Shown here piece after piece: positions 1-9,572 of a stretch of DNA of 64,000 bases; the first letter of the stretch is position 1; each line of letters begins with the position of its first letter. The notes beneath the pieces were generated by a model, which ran no database searches, was not told the origin of the DNA, and saw only the letters and a list, made by a program, of their open reading frames with translations. Source of the stretch: Arsenophonus sp052174475 (GTDB lineage: Bacteria; Pseudomonadota; Gammaproteobacteria; Enterobacterales; Enterobacteriaceae); NCBI GenBank assembly GCA_052174475.1, contig JBQMRO010000055.1, forward strand, positions 1 to 64,000, given 5' to 3'. The position numbers were made by a program, and so were the translations under genes.

Positions 1-141
1 TCTACCGCAGAAGACCAGAATCGAATAAGGGAATTTAACCTTGTTGATACTTTTAGTAAACAGTATCTAATTTAAGAATGGAGAACAGATTCACGAAATA
101 TCAGAACAGATACCTGATCGGCTATATACTAGATTTTCTAA
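1..141 (+). mobile_element. 3' end of a decayed IS256-family insertion sequence (copy A)
   Basis: This is the right-hand end of the same element that recurs at 1593, 3898, 6201, 15531, 24699 and 36757. The shared tail reads through a conserved block (TCTAATTTAAGAATGGAGAA, 67-86) and ends in the right terminal repeat ATACTAGATTTTCTAA (about 125-140). The transposase body lies outside the window. The short open frame over 78-329 runs out of the element into unrelated DNA, so it is not a gene. Confidence 0.75.
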
Positions 142-1185
142 AAAAACTTATAAATCCCTTCATTAACAAGCAAACCAAAAAATTTTTGGCGACATTTAAT
201 GAACAAGCGTTTCAAAAGTTTTTGATCGCATTAATTTCATCAAAAAGGTTAGCTACTATCCAGAAGATAGTAGATGCATTAAAACACCAGGACAACTATA
301 GAGGTAGACTTTTTCTATTTTATGTATAGTTGAAGTATTTTTGCCAAGGAAAACGTTGACAACCTGTTGTTATTATTTCATGTAATATTTTTGATCTATT
401 TCATATTTCATAAGAAATAGATATTATAAATGAAGCTTAACACCATCAATTAAGATTTAATTTCTATTAAACATTAAATATTGAGATATGGCTTGGGTAA
501 CCCAGCCAGACTTTCATTATCAGCATGTATATATTATACGGCTTCTTTAATGAAGAGATATTAAAACACAATCTTTAAAATAAAGAATCTTTTCTAAGAA
601 GCCTGTCATTTGATCAAAACAATAGGCTTCACAATTAAAAATATTAATATTACTGTTTGTAACTTCACTACTACACTAATAGTGGCATTTCTATTTTTTC
701 TATTTTAGAAAAAATCTGGATAGATATTGCTGTTTTGATGTTCATATCTAGAGTTAATCTTTATATTGGGTTAGTAAAGTTTACAGCTAGTAAATATCTC
801 ATTGTTTAAATTTTTTTCTTACTATTTCTGTATTAATGCTATCCGTTAGGTAGCAGGTAATTAATAATATCTTTAGCAAGGGCAAGCACGAATGATCTTC
901 CTTCTTATAAAATTTTGCTTGATGAATATCAATAATTAAAGGTACCAAGTTTACGATAACAATATTATCTGTCTCGATAAAAATTAGCTATTATAAGTCA
1001 TAACAAGTTTTAATTTATATTCATCTTAAAATGAATATGCTAGTTGTTTGTGAACAGCGAATTTTATAGTTGTCCATTAATTTTTACATAAATTAATTCC
1101 ATCTTAAAATAAGATAAGAAAGATGAAAGTTAAAGCAAGTTAACTAGAGGTAATAAATTATAAAAAACTATACTAAATACTAGAT
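142..1185. other. Gene-free AT-rich stretch
   Basis: I see no readable gene and no recognisable homologue in either direction. There are small inverted repeats (for example CTATTTC/GAAATAG at about 393-419), which look like leftover terminator-like or random palindromes. It lies between an IS256 end and the tRNA-Asn gene. Confidence 0.5.
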
Positions 1186-1213
1186 TAACTTGATATATCT
1201 AAATATCAAGTTA
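1186..1213 (-). terminator. Hairpin downstream of tRNA-Asn
   Basis: A perfect 11-bp inverted repeat (TAACTTGATAT / ATATCAAGTTA) with a 6-base loop begins about 15 bases after the 3' end of the minus-strand tRNA-Asn gene. The position suits a transcription terminator. No strong run of U follows on the minus strand, so it may only act as an RNA 3'-end stabiliser. Confidence 0.45.
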
Positions 1214-1228
1214 TAAGTTAAGATTAGT

Positions 1229-1304
1229 TGGCTCCTCCAACTGGACTCGAACCAGTGACATACGGATTAACAGTCCGCCGTTCTACCAACTGAACTATGG
1301 AGGA
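1229..1304 (-). tRNA. tRNA-Asn (anticodon GUU)
   Basis: On the minus strand the 76 bases fold as a standard cloverleaf. It starts TCCTCCATAGTTCAG, has the anticodon loop CTGTTAA, the T-arm CTGGTTCGAGTCCAG, and acceptor bases GGAGGA pairing with the 5' end, with CCA encoded in the DNA. It is nearly the same as my recollection of the E. coli tRNA-Asn sequence, apart from compensated acceptor-stem changes. The anticodon read in DNA is GTT. No neighbouring tRNA genes are present. Confidence 0.97.
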
Positions 1305-1592
1305 ACTGATCGAGCTTAAAAACTAGCTGCATACTAACGATGTTATAATGTTAAATACATTATTTTTCTATTTGTTCATATTGCAATTAAATTATATTAA
1401 TAATATATTTATGTGATAAGATCAGACTCTACTGTGAATAGTAAAGTCTGCATTTTTTTACCATAAAATGTTTTTTACTTTTTTTTCTTAAAAATCCTCT
1501 TACCTCAGTTTTAATTGCATTGCTAATAGTTAGTTTAGCTACTATTTTTAATAGTAGCATTTAAAACCATTCTTTTCAAGAATAAAACGTAA

Positions 1593-2999
1593 GTTATTAG
1601 TAAATCTAGTGTATAATAGTCAGGTTTCACTCCATGAGTGAAGATTCAGAGAATCTGTTCTCCATCCTTAACTGGAAAATTATTTACCAGAAAGATCAAG
1701 CAAGTTCTTCCATTAAAGGGGTTCAAGCTTTCTGAACAGACTCTAGCAGCTTAAATAATAACATTGAAAGATGGCTTTTCTTAAGCCACAGCGCTTCGCG
1801 CATCGGCTTCATACCCTCACTGTCATAAAAATCAAATTAAATCGGATTCATCGTTCTTATTTGCCCAGTTTATCGATAGAAAAAGTCCGTAGAATGCCAA
1901 TACCTCTTCTCGATATTTCTTTCAGCTTCTTCATCGATACAGGATACTTCACTAATAACTTTGCCAACAAAATATTAATGGCTTTATTAACAGCATTAAG
2001 GCTCTCTGCTAGCCAGATATCCCGTATCTCAAGCTTTAACTTTTAGTTACATGCCTTTTTGGGAGTAAAGTCAGTAAATTACTTATTTTGTGTACCACAC
2101 CAAAATAGTATTGAGGAAGAGGTAGATATCTAGGAATATATTTACATTGCATTCCAAAAATCAAAAGACAGACTTATCTAACAAGCCTAAGAGATACGGT
2201 TAAATTCCACGCTTCCAAGGCATTTTGGAGTTCGCCTAGTTTATTTCTGACTTTTAATAAGAATACCTAGTGCAATCTAACTTATTTATGGCTATGCGCA
2301 GTGCTTCCGCTTTGAAAAGAAGATAAATGTGATCATATTTTCCTCACAGAATGTCATATGCCTTCAGCCAAGAAATAAACGTAACGCATATCGCTTAAAT
2401 TACGCAGCTACTATTGCCTATACTATTGAAGGTGTTTCTGTTTAAGTCTCCTGATTGGTACTTACAAAGAAATCATGTGCTTTCTTACCGAGAACCGCCA
2501 ACAGAGAATTCTTCGTAAAAATTACCGCTGGATGTGCCTCATACTTCTCAACTACAAGCATCGTAGCAACTCTTAGGCATTTTTATACACTTCAAATAAA
2601 GTCGTAATAACTAGCTATTGAAAATATTCCATTGCTGTTGTGTAATCTTCTGATCTTAGGCACTTTAATCTAAAGATCGATAAATCAATCTGTGTGTATG
2701 ATTTATTGTATAGAAAATAACCGTTAAGGATGACGACACATAAACCTCCCTCGAGAAGGCGGTGTTGATCATATTGATGGGCATAGCGCTTCAAGTTCAT
2801 CCTCAACAACGGCGCATATCAGCTTACTGGTACTATTAGGAATAAGTTAGTGCAATGGATGATAGATAATATCTGATTTCGCTGATCTACCAGTTAAGGT
2901 AGACTTTTCATGATACATTATCCAATATTATTGAAATCATTCACGAAAGCAATTAGTAAGATACGCTACCATCTGCGAAACTCCATACACTAGAAATAA
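1593..2999 (-). mobile_element. Decayed IS256-family insertion sequence, full length (copy B)
   Basis: A complete-length (about 1.4 kb) but dead copy. On the minus strand the 5' end near 2999 and the 3' end near 1593 carry related terminal repeats (CTAGTGTAT at both ends). The transposase can be followed in pieces. A block at 2615-2809 corresponds to the N-terminal IS256 pattern of an NG-Y-K stretch followed by a beta-rich segment. Around 1830-1850 the minus strand reads a version of the C-terminal RTTNPIES signature (RTMNPI then a stop). Multiple stops and frameshifts separate the blocks. The open frame on the plus strand at 1771-2046 is antisense to this transposase and is not a gene. Confidence 0.8.
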
Positions 3000-3314
3000 G
3001 CAAAACTTAAATCAATTTTTATTTTTTATTAATTTATTGACCTAAACTAAGAATATTATTGAAAATTCATTTTTTTCTTAAACAAAAGCATAAAACTATT
3101 GATATTATTAACTACTCATGCGTTAATAAGATGAAGCTTAAAACAGATCTATTTTATTTAAGACATTTAAGTTAATTCGTTATGAGTAGCGTTATCCTTG
3201 ATAGCCTCTTTCGACCGTCTCTTGCTAAGTGCTTCCATGAATTAAATAGTGATGTAGGCTTTTATATACCTGCCGAAGGCAGCAATGTTTATTTGTTATA
3301 TAGGAAAAAGGCAC
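3000..3314. other. Spacer and probable leader of the cold-shock gene
   Basis: Between IS copy B and the csp start codon. The last 130 bases are the likely 5' untranslated leader, with a small hairpin CTGCC-GAA-GGCAG at about 3271-3283. The Shine-Dalgarno-like GGAAAAAGG lies at 3303-3311. I could not place a convincing promoter. Confidence 0.35.
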
Positions 3315-3527
3315 ATGTCTGACAAAATGAAGGGTCAAGTGAAGTGGTTTAACGAATCTAAAGGCTTTGGTTTCATCACTCCTTCTGATGGTAGCAAAGA
3401 TGTATTCGTTCACTTTTCTGCCATTCAAGGAAATGGATTCAAAACCCTAGCTGAAGGGCAGAATGTAGAATTTACCATTGAAGATGGTTCGAAAGGCCCA
3501 GCTGCAGCAAATGTAACTGCTCTTTAA
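3315..3527 (+). CDS. cspE: Cold-shock protein, CspC/CspE type RNA chaperone
   Basis: A 70-residue single cold-shock domain protein. It binds single-stranded RNA and DNA, melts RNA hairpins and can act as a transcription antiterminator in the cytoplasm. Both nucleic-acid motifs are present: RNP1-like KGFGFI (about residues 16-21) and RNP2-like VFVHF (about 31-35), with W11 and the aromatic cluster intact. The length equals that of enterobacterial CspE/CspC. I chose the ATG at 3315, giving MSDKMKGQVKW; an upstream in-frame ATG at 3285 would add ten residues (MFICYIGKRH) not found in the family. A strong terminator follows. It is the only intact gene among three decayed IS copies, which argues for selection. 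The choice between the cspE and cspC names is uncertain. Confidence 0.93.
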   Translation: MSDKMKGQVKWFNESKGFGFITPSDGSKDVFVHFSAIQGNGFKTLAEGQNVEFTIEDGSKGPAAANVTAL

Positions 3528-3552
3528 GTTTAGTTAAACAACTGGATTTCTT

Positions 3553-3591
3553 GAAGCCTGCCGCTTACACGACAGGCTTCTTTATTTTTTT
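3553..3591 (+). terminator. Rho-independent terminator of the csp gene
   Basis: A GC-rich stem GAAGCCTG / CAGGCTTC (3553-3560 with 3573-3580) with a 12-base loop is followed by a T-rich run (TTTATTTTTTT). It lies 26 bases after the csp stop codon. This is the clearest factor-independent terminator in the window. Confidence 0.9.
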
Positions 3592-3897
3592 GCAGTAAAA
3601 TTTTTTAGCATAAACAATAAAAATCAATATTGTGTTTTAATAAAAGCCGATAGCAACCAGATAAGGAAAGGGTTTATTCGATTAATAAAGTTTTTTAATG
3701 AAAAAATGATATACTTAATTGAATTATCTGAATATCCAACTGATATCTGATTTTTTTAATAAAAAACAACAGATGTATAGGTATAGGTACAACTTATGTA
3801 ATACCAAAAGAAAATAAATAAACATAAATTAACATCTTCATAACTTAGTAAATTATTATTTCTGCACTTGAATGTTTTAATCATAATTAAATCAGAG
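3592..3897. other. Gene-free AT-rich spacer
   Basis: I see nothing readable here between the csp terminator and IS copy C. Confidence 0.5.
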
Positions 3898-5289
3898 TTA
3901 TTAGGAAATCTAGTGTATAACAGTCATAGCATGCTTCACTCTGATGCTTTATAAATCTGTTCTCCATCCTTAAATTGGACTTTATTTAACACCAGTATCA
4001 ACAACAAGATCATAAATCTATTTAGCCAATTCAGTTTTTAAGTGAAGTGTAGTAGCTCAATTATCATTGAAATAGTTGTTTTTGAAATGCAGCTCTTCGC
4101 TCTTCTTCGGCTTCATAGACCTCAGTATCGCAAAAGCTAAAACTCAATCGGATTTATCGTTCTTACTGACATCAGTGCGCTGATAGGATATTATATAATG
4201 CCAGCACTCTTCTCGATTATTTCCAGCTTCTTCATCGCTGCAAAATATTTCGCTAATAACCTTGCCAATAAAACATCAAGGGATTTATTGCTGGAATCAG
4301 AGCTCTTTGGTATCTATAGCTTCTTGGAGCCTCTCATCTTTAACTTTCAGTTAATATCTATAGAAAGTAAAGAGTCAGCACATTAGCTTTTTTATGTACA
4401 AACAACGCTGTTACTACATGCCCTGGCATATTTTTACTATTGAATTTAAAATCAAGGGCACCCTGTCTCTTTCATAAGAATCTTTGAAGATACGATAAAA
4501 CTACCTACTCATAGTGCATTAGAAGTTACACCCAGATTGCTTCTGCTTTTTGATAAGCATCTTCGATCACAATCTAACTCTTTACGTTCATGCGCAGTGG
4601 TGCCGATAATGCTCAGAAGGCAAAGTGGGAGTCATTTTGCCTAAAAAGACATTTCATGCCATAAGCACAAAATAAACGTAGCAGGTATCGCTAAATCCCG
4701 CAAAGTAATTTACTACATTGCCCTGTACTATTTAAGACATTGCTGTTTTAGTTTTCTGATAGCGCTAACAAAGAGACCATATACTTTTTCACCGAAAAGC
4801 CTAGAGCTTTATAAAAATCACCGGTGATATGATCTGCCTCGCTGATATAAGTGATGAGTAGTAACTTTTTTGACACTTTTTACTGCTTCAGATAAGGCGG
4901 CAGTAACGAGTTGTTGAAGGATATTCTATTGGCGCTACTATTTCTGACCTTAGGCACTTTAATCTTAACATCGCCCATGCTAGTCAGCATGATTCGTTTT
5001 GAGAAATAACTTTTATAATTGACGCCATGAACGCTCATCGATAAAAGCGAACTTAAGGATGTTATTGCAGCATTGGCGTTAAGGCTCTCTACCTCAACAA
5101 CGGTGCCTATCACTTGCCTGACATCATTATAAATGAGCTCATGTAATGGATTATGGTAATATCTGGTTTTGTAGATACCTTAGTGTAATTTTTTCATAGT
5201 ATATCATTTCATCTCTTATTGAGATGATCCACAAAATCAATCAACAGGAATACGCCATCATATTCAAAACTTCATACACCAGAAATAAG
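3898..5289 (-). mobile_element. Decayed IS256-family insertion sequence, full length (copy C)
   Basis: A full-length dead copy on the minus strand, with the left end at CTAGTGTATAAC (about 3909) and the right end at CATACACCAGAAATAA (about 5273-5288). The longest surviving transposase piece (5113-4880) reads GDVKIKVPKVRNSSANRISF, the hallmark N-terminal part of IS256 transposases, where a Thr-x-x-Gly segment precedes a V-P-x-x-R motif. Near 4140-4160 the minus strand reads VRTINPIEF, matching the C-terminal RTTNPIES signature. Stops and frameshifts throughout make it inactive. This copy gave the family assignment for the whole set. Confidence 0.85.
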
Positions 5290-5294
5290 TATAA

Positions 5295-6053
5295 TTTGCA
5301 TTACATTAATGATAACCGTAAAAGCATCGGTTTTAAGCAATTTACCGTTAACTATAATGCACCATTAATTTTAAGTTGACGAAAATTTCGGTTGCATTAG
5401 CTGGTATTCACTTAGTCACCCATACTAAATAATCCATTCTTCGATAATGCTAGATCTTGCTTAGCAAGATGATCACGAACAACTTACGTGCCATTCCTGC
5501 TCCTTGAGTCGAGGTGACTGATTTGTCGGTAATAATCTCCCTAATCGATTCATAAGCAACAACACTATTTTAAATGCGTCGATATCTAAGCTATTTAATA
5601 CCGCATTGATTTAGGAAGCGCAGATTTGTTCAGTTTTTCTAACGCTATTTTATTCTTCAGATTTAGCAACACAAACTACTGGCGTTAATCATTGCGATTT
5701 TAATTTTTAATATTGCAAAATTTTGAGCAATAAATTCATCGCTTTCTTAATGATAAGTTCTACGTTGAAACGACTGATAATAATATATTTTGCGCCAATA
5801 TCTTTTAGAGATTCCGCTGAAGTATCACCGGTAAAAGCGCCGGACAAATTTATCTCAACATCTTACATACCAGTAGTATTACGGTACTGGTTAAAACTTA
5901 TTTTACTTGCGTCAGGTAAAGCACTGGTAGTGCAATTACGAATCTACAGCCAATGATACTATTTAATTCGTTACGAAAATTTCCAATCAATTCTTCAATT
6001 ATTTTTGCACTGCTATTAAGTTTCCAGTTTTCTATAACTAATACATGCCGCAA
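5295..6053 (-). pseudogene. tpiA: Triosephosphate isomerase pseudogene
   Basis: The minus strand retains TIM from end to end, across frames and stops. It starts LRHVLVIENWKLNSS and EELIGNFRNELNS (compare MRHPLVMGNWKLNG). The middle reads INLSGAFTGDTSAESLKDIG followed by AKYIII and the remains of the E-R/K-E segment. Further on it reads VVAYESI and TDKSVTSTQ (family: AYEPVWAIGTGKSATP), and it ends VNGKLLKTDAFTVI (family: VGGASLKADAFAVI). The catalytic His of the SER loop and the catalytic glutamate context are damaged. The original start is now TTG at 6053. TIM interconverts dihydroxyacetone phosphate and glyceraldehyde-3-phosphate, so its loss would split glycolysis unless another copy exists elsewhere. 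It sits between two IS256 copies (C and D). The plus-strand open frame 5723-5956 is antisense to it. Confidence 0.87.
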
Positions 6054-6200
6054 GCTTTCCTCTAATTAAAATATTATTGATAAATAATCAATAAAAACAA
6101 TTTGATTATCATTCAGTTTATGAAAAAGAATAATACAAAAATCATACGAATAAATCACTTTATTTTTCTCATTGATGTATGATCTATGTGAGAGTTATTT

Positions 6201-7588
6201 TTATTTCTGGTATAGAAAAATTCTGGGATGGGTGGCGTGTATCCTACTGATTAATTTCATGGATGATGTCAACAACAGAAATATGATATGCCATAAAAGT
6301 TCTACCCTACAGATATCTAAAAAACTAGATATTATCTCTGACTTCTTGCATAAAATTATCTGTAATTATGTACTAGAAATCTGATAAAAGTTATGTTAAG
6401 ACAGAGCTCGAATCCATGTTGATCAACATGTACAATGCTCCTTATCATGGGAGGCTATGCCGTCGACCGTAACGGTTATTTGGCATAATGAACCATATAA
6501 ACTACTATTGGTAATATTGAGATCAAAGTGCCGAATATTAGTGGATTATAGCTGTAATAGAATATACTTAAATAGCTCCTTGCCTATCGCCTTATCTGAA
6601 GTGTGCAAAAGCGTGAAGAATTGCTACAATAGCTCGTATTTTGCAGAGATCTCCACCGGTGATTTTTTACGAATCTCTGTAGCGCTTTTATCGATGAAAG
6701 CACATAGTGTCAATGACAAGCGCCATGAGCAAACTAAAACTGGAAATAGCTTAAAGAACACAGGCAAGGTCGGCTGCGTGATTTAAACGATACGTACTAC
6801 GTTTATTTTTTTTGGCAGAAAGCATTATGCTGTTCTGTCAGGCAAGCTTATTGCCTTTGCTTGCTATTAATTGTCGGCTGCACTGCATGGATTATGGTAA
6901 GGAGATTGTTTCTATCGAAGATCTTTATCGGAAGTCAGAATTAATCTGGACTGAATTTCTGGATGACTGCTAGCGCGTGGCTTAACTTTATCTTCCAGGT
7001 TTATTATGCTAGATTAGGCAGACCTTTAATTTTGGAATACAATGGCAAAAATATTCCTGAACATACAGCATCAATCCTGTTTAGTGTACAAAACAGCTCA
7101 TGCGTTATCTTTACTCCTTCAAAGGTATATAACTCTTAGCAAGAGTAAGATAAATAGAGCTTTGAGTAGCAGAGAGAGCCGCGATGTCGCTAACAAATTT
7201 TTAACACTTTATTGCAATAGTTTCAGCAAATTTCATTCAGCAATGAAAAGCTGGGAAAATATCAAGAAAAATGTCTGGTAGCCCTATGGCTTCTTATTAG
7301 CGCACTGGGGCGTCAATAAGAACGACGAATCCGATTGGAATCAGCTTTTGTAATAAAAAAGCTATGAATTCATCTATAATTTAAGAAAAACAATCTTTTC
7401 AAGAGTATTTAAGCTGCTCTTATCTGCTTAAAATATTTGGAACCTAGAAGGCTAAATGGGTTTATAACCTTGTGCTGATACTACTGATGCTGCTGATAAA
7501 CAATGTCTAATTTAATGATGGAGAATAGATTTATGAAGCATTAGAGTGAAAGCTAGCCTGATCCATCAGGCACCAGATTTGCTGATAA
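6201..7588 (+). mobile_element. Decayed IS256-family insertion sequence, full length (copy D)
   Basis: Full-length plus-strand copy with left end TTATTTCTGGTATAG (6201) and right end ACCAGATTTGCTGATAA (ending 7588). The C-terminal transposase signature is clear at about 7312-7345, reading SIRTTNPIGISF (family: RTTNPIES-F). At about 7395-7440 it reads VFKLLLSA, the remains of the FKLGQSAEK motif. The open frames at 6172, 6457 and 7042 are fragments or wrong frames of this ruined transposase. It lies upstream of lrp and in inverted orientation to copy E beyond serS. Confidence 0.85.
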
Positions 7589-8147
7589 CTCCTGAAGTTA
7601 TCATAATATTTTATTTTCAATTATATCTATCAGTAGCTATTTTACCATAAATAGAGCGGTGCAAGGAAGATCTACAATAACTCTATTGACCTAAACAGAT
7701 AAGGAATAGTTATATTTATTGGACTTCACTTAATGTTTTGTTAATGTAGTAGTCATGAAAAAGATTTTTATGAAAAACGTTTTAAATTGAGCATTTTCCT
7801 TATGTCTTATTGACAATTAATGAATAATATATTCATCATCCATATGATGTTCTGATTTTTATCCATAATATTGGATAATCGGTTATGTATTTAAGAAACG
7901 TCTTGTTAGATTAATTACCTCATTTGTTTAAATGAAATTTAAATATCATTTTAAATAAAAAGATAAATATCCTACTTTTCATTATAAAATAAAAAAATAA
8001 CAGATGATTTATCTACAAGATAAATTATACTACTAAATACTAATGGTCAGGCAGAGTTTAACCTTATTGCATCTTCTCCAATTCAATCATAAGAAAAGAA
8101 AACAGAGAATGTAATAGGTATAAAATAGATAAAAGAGAGATAATGAA
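7589..8147. other. Gene-free region upstream of lrp
   Basis: About 560 AT-rich bases with no readable gene. They presumably contain the lrp promoter and leader, since enterobacterial lrp has a long untranslated leader, but I could not place a promoter with confidence. The purine-rich AAAAGAGAGATAA (about 8130-8142) just before the start codon may serve for ribosome binding. Confidence 0.4.
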
Positions 8148-8642
8148 ATGATTAATAATAAAAAACGTCAAGAAAAAGATCTTGATCGTATAGATAGGAA
8201 CATCCTTAATGAATTACAAAAGGATGGTCGTATTTCTAATATAGAGCTTTCTAAGAGAGTTGGATTATCACCAACACCTTGTTTGGAACGTGTGCGTAGA
8301 TTAGAACGTCAAGGTTTTATTTTAGGTTATACTGCTTTATTAAATCCACATCATCTCAATGTGTCTTTACTGGTTTTTGTTGAGATTACCTTGAACCGTA
8401 GTTCTGCGGATGTTTTTGAACAGTTTAATGCTGTTGTGCAAAAACTAGAAGGAATTCAAGAATGTCATTTAGTTTCTGGAGATTTTGATTATTTACTTAA
8501 AATACGGGTTCCTGATATGTCTGCTTATCGTAAATTGTTAGGGGAAACTTTACTTCATCTTCCTGGTATCGATGATACACGTACTTATGTAGTAATGGAA
8601 GAAGTAAAACAGAATAATCGTTTAGTCATTAAAACACATTAA
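8148..8642 (+). CDS. lrp: Leucine-responsive regulatory protein Lrp
   Basis: A 164-residue global transcription regulator of the Lrp/AsnC family, exactly the E. coli length. The N-terminal winged helix-turn-helix (about residues 12-70) contains DLDRIDRNILNELQKDGRIS and RVGLSPTPCLERVRRLE, the usual recognition helix. The C-terminal RAM domain (about 75-150) binds leucine and drives octamer assembly; it contains LVSGDFDYLLK and the C-terminal YVVMEEVKQ. An ATG at 8143 is out of frame and closes at once. In E. coli lrp is divergent from trxB; here trxB is 10 kb away in the same direction, so the shared trxB-lrp control region has been broken. Retention of a global regulator in such a reduced region is worth noting. 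Confidence 0.98.
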   Translation: MINNKKRQEKDLDRIDRNILNELQKDGRISNIELSKRVGLSPTPCLERVRRLERQGFILGYTALLNPHHLNVSLLVFVEITLNRSSADVFEQFNAVVQKLEGIQECHLVSGDFDYLLKIRVPDMSAYRKLLGETLLHLPGIDDTRTYVVMEEVKQNNRLVIKTH

Positions 8643-8759
8643 TAAAATAAATACAAAACTAGGAAAAAGTTTTAGATACACTCCTCCTTTTTATGCATAT
8701 AGATTTAACATTGAGCATTACTCAGCGCTATTCTTTTCAATCAACAGGAAAAACCTGGA

Positions 8760-9572
8760 GTGTTAGTTTTGTGCCAGAAAAATACAAAAGAGAAAAATAT
8801 TAAGTTAAAAACAAAAAGTAGTATCAAAATACTGATAGAGGTTATTTTACTTATAATTACTATTTTGGCAATTTTTTTAATAACGGCTCTGATAAGTTTC
8901 CATCCTTCCGATCCTAGCTGGTTACAGACGACTTGGAATGAACCAATTAAAAATTTAGCTGGCAGTATTGGTGCTTGGTCAGCGGATATTTTTTTCTCTA
9001 TTTTTGGCATTTTAGCCTATCCTATACCATTAGTTATGTTGTTAGGATCTTGGAATGTATTTAAAAATATTGATAATCAAAATTATCTGGATTTTTTTGT
9101 CCTTTCCTTACGACTAATCGGTGGATTAGCGTTAATAATTACATCGTGTGCTCTTGCAGCACTTAATATTAATGACTTAGATAATTTTTCATCCGGCGGA
9201 ATTATTGGTAGCATTTTTAGTAATGCTACTTTACCTTGGTTCAATATTTTAGGAATAACATTAGCGTTACTTTGTATATGGGCAATTAGTTTTACCTTAT
9301 TTACAGGTTACTCATGGTTAATTATTGCAGAAAAGATTGGTGAATTAGTTTTATCAATAATATTACTAATCACCAATCGTACTCAGCACAATAACAAGCA
9401 TCAAGCGACAAAAGCTTATATTTCATCTCATCCATCTAAATTGTACGATGGAAACAATATAGATTGTATCGATTCTGATAATATTCTTTTTTTAACTTCA
9501 AAAACTAATCAACTAACCAAAGAGAGATTTAACAAAAATAACAAAAATAACAAAAATAACAAAAACCAATGA
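8760..9572 (+). CDS. ftsK: FtsK N-terminal membrane domain (truncated cell-division protein)
   Basis: This open frame of 270 residues covers only the N-terminal domain of FtsK (about 1,300 residues in E. coli), which anchors the protein at the division septum with four membrane segments. The segments lie at about residues 27-47, 79-103, 115-136 and 164-190. FHPSDPSW (about 48-55), GIIGSIFS and TLFTGYSW match the enterobacterial domain closely. The last 15 residues are an Asn/Lys repeat made by AACAAAAAT units (about 9529-9565), after which the frame closes. The linker and motor continue downstream in another frame and are ruined. The start is either GTG 8760 or, better spaced from the CTGGAG at 8755-8760, TTG 8769. 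In E. coli the N-domain alone is the essential part, so this may be a working reduced protein. Confidence 0.85.
   Translation: MLVLCQKNTKEKNIKLKTKSSIKILIEVILLIITILAIFLITALISFHPSDPSWLQTTWNEPIKNLAGSIGAWSADIFFSIFGILAYPIPLVMLLGSWNVFKNIDNQNYLDFFVLSLRLIGGLALIITSCALAALNINDLDNFSSGGIIGSIFSNATLPWFNILGITLALLCIWAISFTLFTGYSWLIIAEKIGELVLSIILLITNRTQHNNKHQATKAYISSHPSKLYDGNNIDCIDSDNILFLTSKTNQLTKERFNKNNKNNKNNKNQ

Noticed and set aside
1771..2046. 91-codon plus-strand open frame, and similar frames at 4198-4386 and 25602-25799 (minus)
   Set aside because: All are antisense to IS256-family transposase remnants.
5723..5956. 77-codon plus-strand open frame
   Set aside because: Antisense to the well-supported tpiA pseudogene.
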